A stretch of 64,000 nt of DNA from the NCBI RefSeq assembly GCF_007752535.1, contig NZ_CP036426.1, positions 7,130,001 through 7,194,000 on the forward strand. The letters are read 5' to 3'. Under the pieces are notes generated by a model. It saw only the letters and a list, made by a program, of their open reading frames with translations, was not told where the DNA came from and searched no databases. The position numbers and the translations under genes were made by a program. The DNA comes from Tautonia plasticadhaerens. Its GTDB lineage: Bacteria > Planctomycetota > Planctomycetia > Isosphaerales > Isosphaeraceae. This document shows positions 34,921-43,794 of the stretch, one piece after another. Every line of letters starts with the position of its first letter. Position 1 is the first letter of the stretch.

Positions 34921-36636
34921 TCATTCGGGCAGGACGTAGCGCCCGGCGATCGCCTCGCGGAGGGCCGATCGGCCGGCCCCGGCGTCGTCGCCGAGGTCTC
35001 GGGCGAGCCCCCGGGACTCGTCGGCCAGGGCCCGGTCCTTCAGCACCTGCTCGAACCACCGGGCGAAGTCGCCCCGGCGGAGGTGGTGCAGCCAGGTCTC
35101 GTCGTCCACCCCCTCGCCGATCTGGAGGAACAGGACGAGGTTCTGGGCCCGGAGGTTCAGCCGGCCCCCGGGGCCCCGGAAGTAGAAGCTCAGCTCGGGG
35201 GGGAGCTCCCCCTCGGCGTACTTCCGGGAGTGCCGCCGCCGCTCGGCCTTCGGCGGGATCGACCGGACGACCCGGGGCGGGCGGCCCCCGGGCTCCCGGT
35301 CCCAGGCGAGGCACTCCCCGGGCTCGAGCCGGGTCGGCCCGACCCCCGGGGGGGGCTCGCCGATCGACTCGCAGAAGGTGCGGAGCGTCCGCGCCGGATC
35401 CTCGCCGACCGCCCAGACCCGGTCGACCGCGCCCAGGATCTCCGGGGCCACGCTCTCGGGGTGCACGGTGATGAGCAGGGTCCCGCCGAAGCCCGACGGC
35501 GGGGTGGCCGGCTCCCGGCCCCGGGGCAGGAGGTGGTGGGCCTCGTCGATCACCAGCCAGTGGGGGCGGCCGGTCCGGGCCCGGAGCTCCTGGAGCCGGG
35601 GCATCAGGGCGTCGAAGAAACCGGGGCGGTGCGGCATCGACAGGCCGATCAGGTTCACCACCGCCGCCCCCTCGGGATCCTGGAGCACGTCGAGCACCTC
35701 CTCGACCGCCGGGGGGGCGTCCGGCCCGCCGAGCACGATCGCGCCGGGGAGGTTGGCGTAGTCCCCCTCCGGGTCGACCACGCAGGCCTGGTATCCGCGC
35801 CCGGCCAGGCGTTCCAGGACCCCGGCGACCATCGTCGACTTGCCGCTGCCGGAGGTCCCGGCGATCAGCACGTTGACTCCGTAGGGGGGGAAGCGGTACT
35901 CGTCCTCCTCGTCGTCCCGGTCGCGGCCGAGCGGCACGTCGTGGCGCCGGAGCCGGGGGGAGAGCCCCTCCAGGTCGTCGTCGAGGAGCCGGCCGATCAG
36001 CTCCGAGACCCCGGCCCCCCGCCCCCCGGCCGTGGCCCAGTCGGCCTGCTCGGCCAGGGAGGGGACCGCGTTGGAGACGGCCACGCCGCACTCGGCGCCG
36101 TGGAGCATCGCGTGGTCGTTCTCGGCGTCGCCGATCGCCACCACGTTGCGGGGGGAGAGCCCCAGCCGGCGGAGGGCCTCCTCCAGGCCGGTGGCCTTGT
36201 TCACCCCCGTCGGCAGGACCATCACGGCCTTCTTGTTGAAGATGACCTGGAGCTCCAGGCCCAGCTCGTGGATCGTCTCCAGGACCGCGTGCTCGTGGGG
36301 CACCCAGGTCGCCACGATCACCCGGCCGACCGAGATCGGCCCGACGCCCCGCTCCCGGAGCCGCCGGACGAACCGGTCGGGGGGCCGCTCGGCCAGCGGG
36401 ATCTCCTCCCGGCGGCCCGGGTCGAACAGCAACGCGCCGTTCTCGGCCACGACCCGGTCGAACAGCTCGAGCTGCGGGCAGACCTCGTGTAGCTCGTCCA
36501 GCTCCCGGCCGGTGACCATCAGCAGCCGACGGCCGGAGGCCTTCAGGCGGTGCAGGGCGGCCTCGGTGGCGTCGTCGATCCGGCCGTCCCGGGCGAGGGT
36601 CCCGTCATAGTCGGCGGCGAGGGCGAGGTAGCGCAT
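34921..36636 (-). CDS. HAD phosphatase fused to HerA-like P-loop ATPase
   Basis: 571 residues. Residues 1-230 are a HAD-IIB (Cof-type) hydrolase: motif I DYDGTL (Asp9, Asp11), motif II Thr42 in VTGR, motif III Lys147, motif IV GDAENDHAML (Asp170, Asp174). Residues 250-500 are a P-loop ATPase: Walker A GTSGSGKST (Lys266), Walker B LVIDE (361-365) with a following 'HHLLP' as in HerA/DUF87 ATPases, then a 'SFYFRGPGGRLNLRAQNL' region. The two halves are joined by an acidic linker. A single protein with a sugar-phosphatase-type and a translocase-type domain is unusual; the target is unknown. Confidence 0.88.
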   Translation of the reverse strand: MRYLALAADYDGTLARDGRIDDATEAALHRLKASGRRLLMVTGRELDELHEVCPQLELFDRVVAENGALLFDPGRREEIPLAERPPDRFVRRLRERGVGPISVGRVIVATWVPHEHAVLETIHELGLELQVIFNKKAVMVLPTGVNKATGLEEALRRLGLSPRNVVAIGDAENDHAMLHGAECGVAVSNAVPSLAEQADWATAGGRGAGVSELIGRLLDDDLEGLSPRLRRHDVPLGRDRDDEEDEYRFPPYGVNVLIAGTSGSGKSTMVAGVLERLAGRGYQACVVDPEGDYANLPGAIVLGGPDAPPAVEEVLDVLQDPEGAAVVNLIGLSMPHRPGFFDALMPRLQELRARTGRPHWLVIDEAHHLLPRGREPATPPSGFGGTLLITVHPESVAPEILGAVDRVWAVGEDPARTLRTFCESIGEPPPGVGPTRLEPGECLAWDREPGGRPPRVVRSIPPKAERRRHSRKYAEGELPPELSFYFRGPGGRLNLRAQNLVLFLQIGEGVDDETWLHHLRRGDFARWFEQVLKDRALADESRGLARDLGDDAGAGRSALREAIAGRYVLPE

Positions 36637-36655
36637 GGTCGGCCCCGGGGCTCGT

Positions 36656-38149
36656 TCAGGTCTCGATGCGTGCCCGCCCCCCCCGGCCCAGGAGCACCAT
36701 CAAGAGCCCGATGGCGACCGCCTGACCGACGAGCAGCGGCGCGAACTGGAGCCACTGCCTGCCCGTCGGCAGCCCGCCGACCCATCCCGGCGCCAGCACC
36801 GAGGGGATCGTCCGGGTGAACCGGTCGCCGAGCCACCAGCGGGGGATGCGTCCCCCCGACCAGAGCGGCCAGGCGACCTGGACCAGCGGGTCGGGCACGT
36901 CCTGGGGGATCTGGGCCCCGACCCCCTGGAACAGCAAGATCAGTGCCCCGCCAGCGATCGCCAGGATCCCGGCCACGATCGCCGCCCCCCGGCCGCCGAC
37001 CGCGAGCGCCCCCGCCACGCCGAGCATCCCGAAGGGGATCAGGGGGACCAGCAGCCTCGGGCCGGTCGACCAGCCCCCCGTCCACTCCGGGTAGCTCACG
37101 TTGACCAGGAAGACCGCCAGGCTCGCCAGGATCGCCACCAGCCCCAGGCCGACCTTCCCCCGGACCAGCAACGCCGCCCACCCCACCGGGGCCAGCAGCA
37201 GGATCGGCGCGTAGAAGAAGAGCCCCCGGTGCCGCCCCCAGAGCAGCGGGACGGCCTTCGACCAGTCGGGTGCCCGGAGGCCCAGCGGGTTGTCGGCCGA
37301 GTGGACCTCGGCGAATTGCTGGGTCGCGTGGTGGGCGTAGCCGATGTCCAGCGGGTTGCCGAAGGCCATCGCGTTGTATCCCAGGAGCACCAGCGTCGGC
37401 ACCGACGCCCCGAGGACGAACCCGCAAATCGCCTTGGGCGGCAACGACCGCGTGGCCACCTTCCCGATCGCGAAGCACCCGAGCAGGGCCGAGATCGGCC
37501 CCACCGAGAGTTCCACCACCGACGCAAACGCCGCCAGGAACCCCGACGCCGCCAGGGCCAGGCCCGGACGACGCGTCCCGGGCCGGTCGACCAGCGCCAG
37601 CGACCCCAGCAGGCAGGCCGAGGCGAGCTGGTGGCCGTAGCTCATGCTCGCGTAGGCATAGGCGGGGGTTGCCAGCCCGTAGGCCAGCCCGACCAGGCTC
37701 GACGCCCTCGGGCCGCAGCCGGCCCTGCCCGCGAGCACCACCAGCACCGCCGCGCCGATCGCGGTGGCCAGGCCCGCCGTGCCGAGAGTCGCCCAGTAGT
37801 CCCCCGGCCAGTGGGTCAGCGCCGGGGGCCCCTCGGGGTGGTCGGGCAGGCCGAGTGCCGCCTTGGCGATCGCGTAGGGGACCGCCGCCGCGATCGAGTA
37901 GCCCGGCTGCTTGTCGGTGTAGAAGTGCCCCCCGAAGGCGGCGATGTCGTTGGTCTGGACCCGGTAGGGGTCGAGCCGGATCGTCCCGTGATCGACGATC
38001 GCGTACGTCAGCATCAACCGGCTGGCGCTGTTCCAGTCCCGGGCGTGCCAGAAGAAGGAGGTGCTGGCGAGCAGGATCGCCGCCACCCCGATCGGCGCGA
38101 GCCGGCGATCCGACCCCGACCAGCGCGGGAACTCCCTCGGCTCAGGCAC
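36656..38149 (-). CDS. Multi-pass membrane protein, GT-C glycosyltransferase-like
   Basis: 497 residues with about 10-12 hydrophobic segments from residue 15 to 490. The large periplasmic-type loop near residues 50-90 ('RVQTNDIAAFGGHFYTDKQPGYS') holds a D-containing motif expected in GT-C enzymes, and 'LSVGPISALLGC', 'YNAMAFGNPLDIGY' and 'LFFYAPILLLAPVG' are conserved-looking. It overlaps the next upstream gene by eight bases, so the two are probably co-translated. The sugar donor and acceptor are unknown; the dolichyl/undecaprenyl-sugar type is likely. Confidence 0.8.
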   Translation of the reverse strand: MPEPREFPRWSGSDRRLAPIGVAAILLASTSFFWHARDWNSASRLMLTYAIVDHGTIRLDPYRVQTNDIAAFGGHFYTDKQPGYSIAAAVPYAIAKAALGLPDHPEGPPALTHWPGDYWATLGTAGLATAIGAAVLVVLAGRAGCGPRASSLVGLAYGLATPAYAYASMSYGHQLASACLLGSLALVDRPGTRRPGLALAASGFLAAFASVVELSVGPISALLGCFAIGKVATRSLPPKAICGFVLGASVPTLVLLGYNAMAFGNPLDIGYAHHATQQFAEVHSADNPLGLRAPDWSKAVPLLWGRHRGLFFYAPILLLAPVGWAALLVRGKVGLGLVAILASLAVFLVNVSYPEWTGGWSTGPRLLVPLIPFGMLGVAGALAVGGRGAAIVAGILAIAGGALILLFQGVGAQIPQDVPDPLVQVAWPLWSGGRIPRWWLGDRFTRTIPSVLAPGWVGGLPTGRQWLQFAPLLVGQAVAIGLLMVLLGRGGRARIET

Positions 38150-39518
38150 CCGATCCCCCCTTCCGACCCATCAGCCCCGCCGCCGCCCCGATCGCCCCGG
38201 CCACGAACCCCGAGGCCAGCAGCGCCGCCCCGGACTGGATCGGCAGCAGGTAGCGGTCCCAGGCCAGGGGGATGAACGCGGTGACGGTGGCCAGCGCGAC
38301 GAGGAACTGGGCGAGCACGGCCCAGGCCGTCGGCGGCGCCCCCGCCCGACGCTGTCGTCGCCCGAGCAGGGCCGCCCAGGCCACCCCGAGCAGCACGAGG
38401 GGCCCCCAGAGGATCGCCCCCCAGTCCTGCTCGCGGTCGAACCGGACGAGCGAGTCGGTCTGCCTCGGCCCGAGCGGCCCGAACCGGCCGAAGCCCTGGA
38501 CGGCGACCACCCGGATCTTCGAGGGCAGGTCGTCCAGCGCGTAGCCCTGCGCCCGGAACCTCGGATCCGTCCGGCCGGCCTCCGAGACGCCCGACCGGTG
38601 TTCCAGCACGGCGAGGGTCCGGCCGATCACCCCCCGTTCCGCCACCGCCACGAATCCTTCGGGGGCACCCTCGGGGATCTCCGGGTCGGCCAGCAGCGCC
38701 GGGTTGCCCAGGAGGAACGTCCCATAGGCGACCAGCCCCGCCACCGCCACCGAGCCGACCACCGCCAATTTCCTGCCCGTCGCCACCCCGGGCAGGACCA
38801 CGGCGAGGGCGGCCCAGGCGACCAGGGTCATCGTCGCCAGCCCCCCGCTGAGCTTCGAGAGGGCGGCCATCCCGGCGAGCGTCCCGGCCCCGAAGGCCAT
38901 CGCCAGGGCCCCGGCCCCGGCCCGGCGTCCCCCCAGCAATTCCCGCCAGGCCCAGAGCCCGACGGCCAGCGCCAGCAGGGTGAACGCCTCGGCGGGCACG
39001 TCGGACATGGCCCGCCGGGCGTGCATCCGGTAGAGCGGGTCGACCGCCAGGACGAGGCCGGCCAGGATCCCGGCCCTCGGCCCGAAGGCGATCGAGCCGA
39101 TCGCCACGGCCGCCATGCAGCCGAGGGCGCCGAGCGCGACCATCGGCCAGCGACACCAGGCCAGCAGGTCCGTGCCGCCGAAGGTGGTGGAGGTGTCGGA
39201 GTACCAGGAGAAGGCGTCGTGCCGGTCGGGCATCGGCCGGTCGCCGAGGCGGATCATGGCGGCGATCAGGTATTTCGGCAGCGGGGGGAGGTCGATCCCC
39301 GGGTATTCGAGCCAGGAGGGGTCGTCCCAGTTCCCTTCCCACCAGAGGGGGCCGAAGTAGGCCTGGGAGACGTACGCCCACTCGTCGGCGAAGCCCGGCT
39401 CGGCGTCCAGCCGGAGCCCGAACCAGGCGACCGCGAGCAGCCCGACGAGCAGGGCGCCGAGGGTGGCCCACCGCCTGGGGAGGGTCCGAGAGGGGGGATC
39501 GGGGGCATCGGGGGGCAT
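38142..39518 (-). CDS. Multi-pass membrane glycosyltransferase, GT39/ArnT-like
   Basis: 458 residues, about ten hydrophobic segments. The first loop has GFADEWAYVSQAYFG, the Asp-Glu pair typical of GT39/PMT/ArnT enzymes, which move sugar from a lipid carrier to protein or lipid. LPPLPKYLIAAMIRLG and the ARRAMSDVPAEAFTLLALA (second-loop) segments fit. ATG at 39518. It overlaps the 36656-38149 gene by eight bases, which runs in the same direction downstream. Confidence 0.83.
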   Translation of the reverse strand: MPPDAPDPPSRTLPRRWATLGALLVGLLAVAWFGLRLDAEPGFADEWAYVSQAYFGPLWWEGNWDDPSWLEYPGIDLPPLPKYLIAAMIRLGDRPMPDRHDAFSWYSDTSTTFGGTDLLAWCRWPMVALGALGCMAAVAIGSIAFGPRAGILAGLVLAVDPLYRMHARRAMSDVPAEAFTLLALAVGLWAWRELLGGRRAGAGALAMAFGAGTLAGMAALSKLSGGLATMTLVAWAALAVVLPGVATGRKLAVVGSVAVAGLVAYGTFLLGNPALLADPEIPEGAPEGFVAVAERGVIGRTLAVLEHRSGVSEAGRTDPRFRAQGYALDDLPSKIRVVAVQGFGRFGPLGPRQTDSLVRFDREQDWGAILWGPLVLLGVAWAALLGRRQRRAGAPPTAWAVLAQFLVALATVTAFIPLAWDRYLLPIQSGAALLASGFVAGAIGAAAGLMGRKGGSGA

Positions 39519-40043
39519 GGCGTCGGGGGGCCGATCGGGAGGGGTGGGGGTGGTTGGATGGGTCGCGCCGGGGGGAGCGATGGGGGTATTCTATAAATCG
39601 GTGCAGATGACCGACAACCGCGAGGCCGGGGGTTATGGTTCGATGACGCTCGGAGGGCGCCGATCCCTCGACCGTCCCGGCCCGGCCGGGGGGGGGATCG
39701 GGGAGCCCGGCGTCGCCGCCCCCCCGACGGGCGAGGGGGGGCGGGCCGTCCCCATCGCGATCCGACCGCCGCGAGCGAGCCGAATGCACCCCGACGAGCC
39801 GACGACCCGAGGATCCGCCCGAATCGCGACCGCCCCCGCCGCGAGCCCGGCCCCGGCCGGTCCCGCCCCGGGGCGGCCCGCGACGATCCGAATCGGCCGG
39901 GCCCCGACCTCGACTCGGGCCCCCGGCCCGCCCGGCCCGCCGCCGGGATTGCCTCGGCCCCCCTCCCGACGCCCCCGACGGGCGCCCGGCCGCGGGACCG
40001 CCCCGCTCCCCGACGGATCGCGTACCCCCTGGAGGATCCCCCG
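39519..40043. other. 525-base intergenic region
   Basis: The promoter of the minus-strand GT39 gene lies near 39588-39617. The rest up to the lipoprotein gene is a GC-only stretch with repeated CCCGCCCC-type runs, in which no gene is supported. Confidence 0.5.
39588..39617 (-). promoter_or_regulatory. Sigma-70 promoter of the GT39-like gene
   Basis: Minus strand TTGTCG (39612-39617) and TAGAAT (39588-39593) are spaced by 18 bases. They lie in the only AT-rich pocket of the region, with a predicted leader of about 60 bases. Confidence 0.5.
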
Positions 40044-41885
40044 ATGAACCCCGAGCGATGCGCAACGACGGGCCCGCCCGCCCGCCGGGCGACGCCTCGC
40101 ACCCGCCTCGCCCTGAGCGCGCTGGCCGCGCTGACGATCGGCCTGGGGGGCTGCCAGTCCCTGCAGTCGATCAACCCGTTCCGCAACTGCCACGGCTGTG
40201 GCCCGCTCAGTCGGATCGGGGTCGGCAACGGCAACGGCCTGTTCAACCGCAACCGGGGCCAGGTGATCTACGATGAGCCGCCGATCATCGTCGACCAGGC
40301 CCCCGGCGTCGAGGTCCTGCCCGGCGCCCCCATCATCTCCGACCCCGGCGTGCCGGTCGGCTCGCCGATCGTCCCCGCCGACCCGGGCCTGACCCCCCTA
40401 CCCCAGGTCTCGCCCCCCGACGACGCCCTGGAACTGGAGCCCCTGCCCGAGCCCTCGGGGCGGGCCCCGCAGGACTCGGTCAAGACCTCGGCCAACCCCT
40501 ACGGCGCCCGGCCCATCGGCCGGGCCCCGCAGGGCGCCCCCGGCGTCGAGTCGTCGACCGGCGACCCCTACGCCGATCGCATGGCCCGCCGCAGCAGCGA
40601 CGAGGCCCCGTACCGCCCCTCGCCCTCCCCGGCCTCCGGGCCGGGCGGGGCCGGGCCCCGGCCGGCCCTGGCCCAGAGCGTCTCGGTGATCGACCGCCTG
40701 CCGAGGGCCGAGGGCCTGGACCCGGCCTCGGATCCGGCCCCGAGCCCGATCGGGCCGATCGAGGCCGCGGTCCCCCCCCCCCCCGCCGTGCCCGCCCCCG
40801 AGGCGAGCCCGGCGGCATCGGCCGATCACGCCCCCGCCCCCGAGCCGGTCGCCCAGTCGGCGCCGGCCCCGGGGGAGGGGCCCGCCCCTCCGCCGCCCGA
40901 GGCGGGGGCGTTCGCGCCGCCGACGGCCGCCACCACGATCCCCGAGCCGCAGCCGGATTCCGGGGCGGCCTCGGGGATCGGCTCGTTCCACAGCGTCGAA
41001 CCCCTGCTGGCCGGCGGGTCGTTCCCCTCGGCGGACGCCGGGTGGGCCGAGCTGGCGGGCCTCGGCTACCGGACCGTCCTCGACCTGAGGCCCATCGGCC
41101 AGGTCCGCCAGGAGGACTTCGCCGCCAGCAGCCGGGCCGGGCTCCGCCACCTCCTGCTGCCGACCACCCCCGGCGTGATCGACGCCGGCCTCGTCCGGCG
41201 CTTCAACGAGGAGCTCGCCCAGGAGCCCGCCCGCCCCCTCTTCTTCTGCGACCTCGACGGCTCGACCGCCGCCGCGCTCTGGTACGTCCACCTCGTCGCC
41301 GAGGACCGGTACGACCCCTCCCGGGCCCGCCGGGACGCCGAGCGGATCGCCCCCATCCCCGCCCCCCTGTTCCTCGCCGCCCAGGGCTTCCTCGACGGCC
41401 GGAACGCCGCCGCGCCTCCCGATCAGGCCGTTTCCTCGGCCCCGATCGGGGCTCCCGGGCCCGTCGCAGAGACCGGGGCCGTCGTCGCCGAGACCTCTCA
41501 CACGACTCCGGTCGAGCCCGAGCCCCAGGCCGGTCCCGCCCCCGCCCCCGAGCCGCCCCTCGCCGAGGTCGAGCCCTCGGCCGTCGCCTCGGCCCCCGAG
41601 GCGCCCCCCACCCCCGGCACGCCCACCGAGCCCGAGCCCGAGCCCGCCCCCGCGGAGGTCTCCGTGGCCGAGGTCTTCGACGATCCCTTCGCCCGTCCCG
41701 CCCCGGCCGACCCGAAGGCCTGGGGCCCCTACGCCGCGCTCTTCCTGACGATCCTCGCCGTGCCCCTGGCCTACTGGAGCGGCCTCGGCATCCCCGGCGG
41801 CCTCAGGGGCCGGATCCGGGCCAGTCTGGCGGCACCGGCGCGACGACCTCAATCGCTCCCGGGCGGGTCGGATGCCGGAACTTGA
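40044..41885 (+). CDS. Lipoprotein with a degenerate dual-specificity-phosphatase-like domain
   Basis: 613 residues. A lipobox LGGC (Cys37) marks a lipoprotein. Residues 45-320 are mostly proline/alanine-rich, low complexity. From about residue 310, 'FHSVEPLLAGGSFPSADAGWAELAGLGYRTVLDLRP...HLLLP' follows the start of a tyrosine/dual-specificity phosphatase. The active loop, normally CX5R, reads C402-D-L-D-G-S-T408: the arginine is Thr. A second proline-rich segment and one membrane segment near 560-580 end the protein. It is likely a non-catalytic binder. Its 3' end overlaps the antisense rluA gene. Confidence 0.75.
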   Translation: MNPERCATTGPPARRATPRTRLALSALAALTIGLGGCQSLQSINPFRNCHGCGPLSRIGVGNGNGLFNRNRGQVIYDEPPIIVDQAPGVEVLPGAPIISDPGVPVGSPIVPADPGLTPLPQVSPPDDALELEPLPEPSGRAPQDSVKTSANPYGARPIGRAPQGAPGVESSTGDPYADRMARRSSDEAPYRPSPSPASGPGGAGPRPALAQSVSVIDRLPRAEGLDPASDPAPSPIGPIEAAVPPPPAVPAPEASPAASADHAPAPEPVAQSAPAPGEGPAPPPPEAGAFAPPTAATTIPEPQPDSGAASGIGSFHSVEPLLAGGSFPSADAGWAELAGLGYRTVLDLRPIGQVRQEDFAASSRAGLRHLLLPTTPGVIDAGLVRRFNEELAQEPARPLFFCDLDGSTAAALWYVHLVAEDRYDPSRARRDAERIAPIPAPLFLAAQGFLDGRNAAAPPDQAVSSAPIGAPGPVAETGAVVAETSHTTPVEPEPQAGPAPAPEPPLAEVEPSAVASAPEAPPTPGTPTEPEPEPAPAEVSVAEVFDDPFARPAPADPKAWGPYAALFLTILAVPLAYWSGLGIPGGLRGRIRASLAAPARRPQSLPGGSDAGT

Positions 41886-42471
41886 GCGACCGGGCGTGCA
41901 GCGCGACCCGGTGCCCGCCGTCGATCGCCGCCACCCTGACCTTCGAGCCGTACTTCAGGTCCCCCAGGATCGGCATGCCCCGACTCGACAACTGCACCCG
42001 GATTTGATGGCTCCGGCCGCTGGCCGGCCTGACCTCCACCAGTGACCTCCCCCGCCACCGATCGAGCACCCGGAACGACAGCTCGGCCTGCTTCCCGCCC
42101 GCCCCCACCGTCACGACGTTGTGCCGCTCGTCCTTGACGAGGAGATCGCTCCACGTCCCCTCGTCCTGCTCCGGCGCGCCCTCGACGATCGCCCAGTAGC
42201 GCTTCTCGACGGTCCCCTCCCGGAACTGCGCCGAGAGGCGGCCCGCCCCCTTGCTCGTCCTGCCGAGCAGCACCACCCCCGACACCGGCCGGTCCAGCCG
42301 GTGCACCAGCCCGACGAACACGTTGCCCGGCTTGCGGTGCCGGACGCGGAGGTCCTCCCGCGCCCAGTCGACGAGCGAGGGGTCTCCCGAGTCGTCCCCC
42401 TGCGTCGGCATCCCGGCCGGCTTGTCCAGGGCGAGGCAGTGGTTGTCCTCGAACAGGACGACCGGGTTCAT
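41803..42471 (-). CDS. RNA pseudouridine synthase, RluA family
   Basis: 222 residues, a compact RluA-type without an S4 domain. The catalytic aspartate is in VGLVHRLDRPVSGVVLLGRT (HRLDR.VSG). The C-terminal signature GRSHQIRVQLSSRGMPILGDLKYG is intact. It probably modifies rRNA or tRNA uridines, but the specific site cannot be read from sequence. Its ATG overlaps the truD stop by 4 bases (coupled translation), and its stop lies 83 bases inside the convergent lipoprotein gene. Confidence 0.93.
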   Translation of the reverse strand: MNPVVLFEDNHCLALDKPAGMPTQGDDSGDPSLVDWAREDLRVRHRKPGNVFVGLVHRLDRPVSGVVLLGRTSKGAGRLSAQFREGTVEKRYWAIVEGAPEQDEGTWSDLLVKDERHNVVTVGAGGKQAELSFRVLDRWRGRSLVEVRPASGRSHQIRVQLSSRGMPILGDLKYGSKVRVAAIDGGHRVALHARSLKFRHPTRPGAIEVVAPVPPDWPGSGP

Positions 42472-43658
42472 GACGCCGTCCCGGCCCCGGAGGCGTCCGT
42501 CAGCCGCTTGACGATCAGCGTGGCGTAGGCCCCCCGAGGCAGGTCGAAGCCCAGTTCCAACGCCTTGCGACCGGGGTACAGCTCGTCATCGACCAGTCCC
42601 GACTGCGACCATCCCGAGGGCCGGAACATCGCCGCACGATCTCCCTTGGAGAGGAAGACGTCCTTGAGGTGCCGGACCCGGAGGTCCTCCCAGGCGATCC
42701 CCTGCTCCAGGACGACCGACCGGGCCATCGCCGAGATGTCGTCGTCCCCGAGGGGGGTCCGGGAGGCGGGCAGCGGCAGCCGGGTCGACGCCAGGCGGTC
42801 GGCCTGCTCGGGGTCGAGGCCGACGGGGACCGGCAGCGTGGCGGTCCGGAAGGCGTAGGGGATCCGCTGCCCGGGCCGGGTCAGGTCCTCGATGAACCGG
42901 CCGAGGACGAGATTCCAGAGGTGGCTCTGGTAGGCGGAGAAGTAGATCGAGCGGAGGTCCCGGCGGAGGCGGGCGAAGGCGCCCCGGAAGTCGTCCGGGT
43001 GACCGTCGTCGAGGTAGGTGACGATGCTCCGGGCGTGGGACCGGTCCAGCGCGGCCTTGGCCTCGGTCCAGCGGCCCCAGAGGTCGCGGAGGATGGCCTT
43101 CTGGCGCTCGTCGTCGGGGAGGTCGGAGTCGTTCGGCTCGGCCAGGGCGAGCCAGAGGGCCCGCTCGTGGTCCCCGGCGATCCAGGCCCGGCCGATCAGG
43201 TCGCCGCTCGGGCCGACGGAGCCGAACCGCTGGTCGTCGAAGTAATTCGGGATGCCGTCCCGGGGGATCTCCGAGGCGGCCTTCAGCGCGACGGCGGCCT
43301 CGGCGTCGGACAGCTCCCGCAGGACGATCGTGAACCGATTCCCCCGGAAGCAGCCCGGCGCATAGGGCTGGTCGACCCGGCCGACCGGCTCCAGATCCAG
43401 GTTCGACTGGTGGAGCGACCGCTCGGGGCCCTTGAAGATCGTCAGGTACTGGACCGTCGTCGCGTGGCGGTCCTTCAGCCCGCCGTGGCGGACGGCGTCG
43501 GGGGGCAGGTCCCACCGGCGTCGGACGGCCTCGATCGCCTCCGGGGTGCCGATGCTGCGCTTGGTGAGGCGGTAGAGGACGAACCGGCCGCGGTCGCCGG
43601 GCTCGATGTTCGGCAGTTCCTCGACCCGGAAATCCTCGGGCCGGCATTTGATCTTCAC
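42468..43658 (-). CDS. truD: tRNA pseudouridine(13) synthase TruD
   Basis: 396 residues from GTG 43658, preceded by GAGGGA; a longer in-frame ATG exists upstream but the family begins VKIKCRPEDFRVEELP. TruD makes pseudouridine 13 in tRNA. The catalytic Asp63 is in HGGLKDRHATTVQYL. Later blocks DAEAAVALKAASEIPRDGIPNYFDDQRFG (NYFD.QRFG) and the TRUD insertion with SAYQSHLWNLVLGRFI are typical. It forms a two-gene operon with the RluA-family gene. Confidence 0.95.
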   Translation of the reverse strand: MKIKCRPEDFRVEELPNIEPGDRGRFVLYRLTKRSIGTPEAIEAVRRRWDLPPDAVRHGGLKDRHATTVQYLTIFKGPERSLHQSNLDLEPVGRVDQPYAPGCFRGNRFTIVLRELSDAEAAVALKAASEIPRDGIPNYFDDQRFGSVGPSGDLIGRAWIAGDHERALWLALAEPNDSDLPDDERQKAILRDLWGRWTEAKAALDRSHARSIVTYLDDGHPDDFRGAFARLRRDLRSIYFSAYQSHLWNLVLGRFIEDLTRPGQRIPYAFRTATLPVPVGLDPEQADRLASTRLPLPASRTPLGDDDISAMARSVVLEQGIAWEDLRVRHLKDVFLSKGDRAAMFRPSGWSQSGLVDDELYPGRKALELGFDLPRGAYATLIVKRLTDASGAGTAS

Positions 43659-43794
43659 GGCGACTCCCTCGATCGGGCGATGGACGATCGGGGACGGATC
43701 CCCCCCTCCCATTCTACCGGGAGGCCGAGGGGGATGGGGCGTCGTCGCGTCCGAGGGGGGGACGCCCGGACCGGGCGTCGGGGGCTCAACTCCT

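Noticed and set aside
39463-40047. A 194-codon + strand frame before the lipoprotein gene
   Set aside because: No ribosome site or domain pattern; it is glycine/arginine/proline shadow sequence in the intergenic region.
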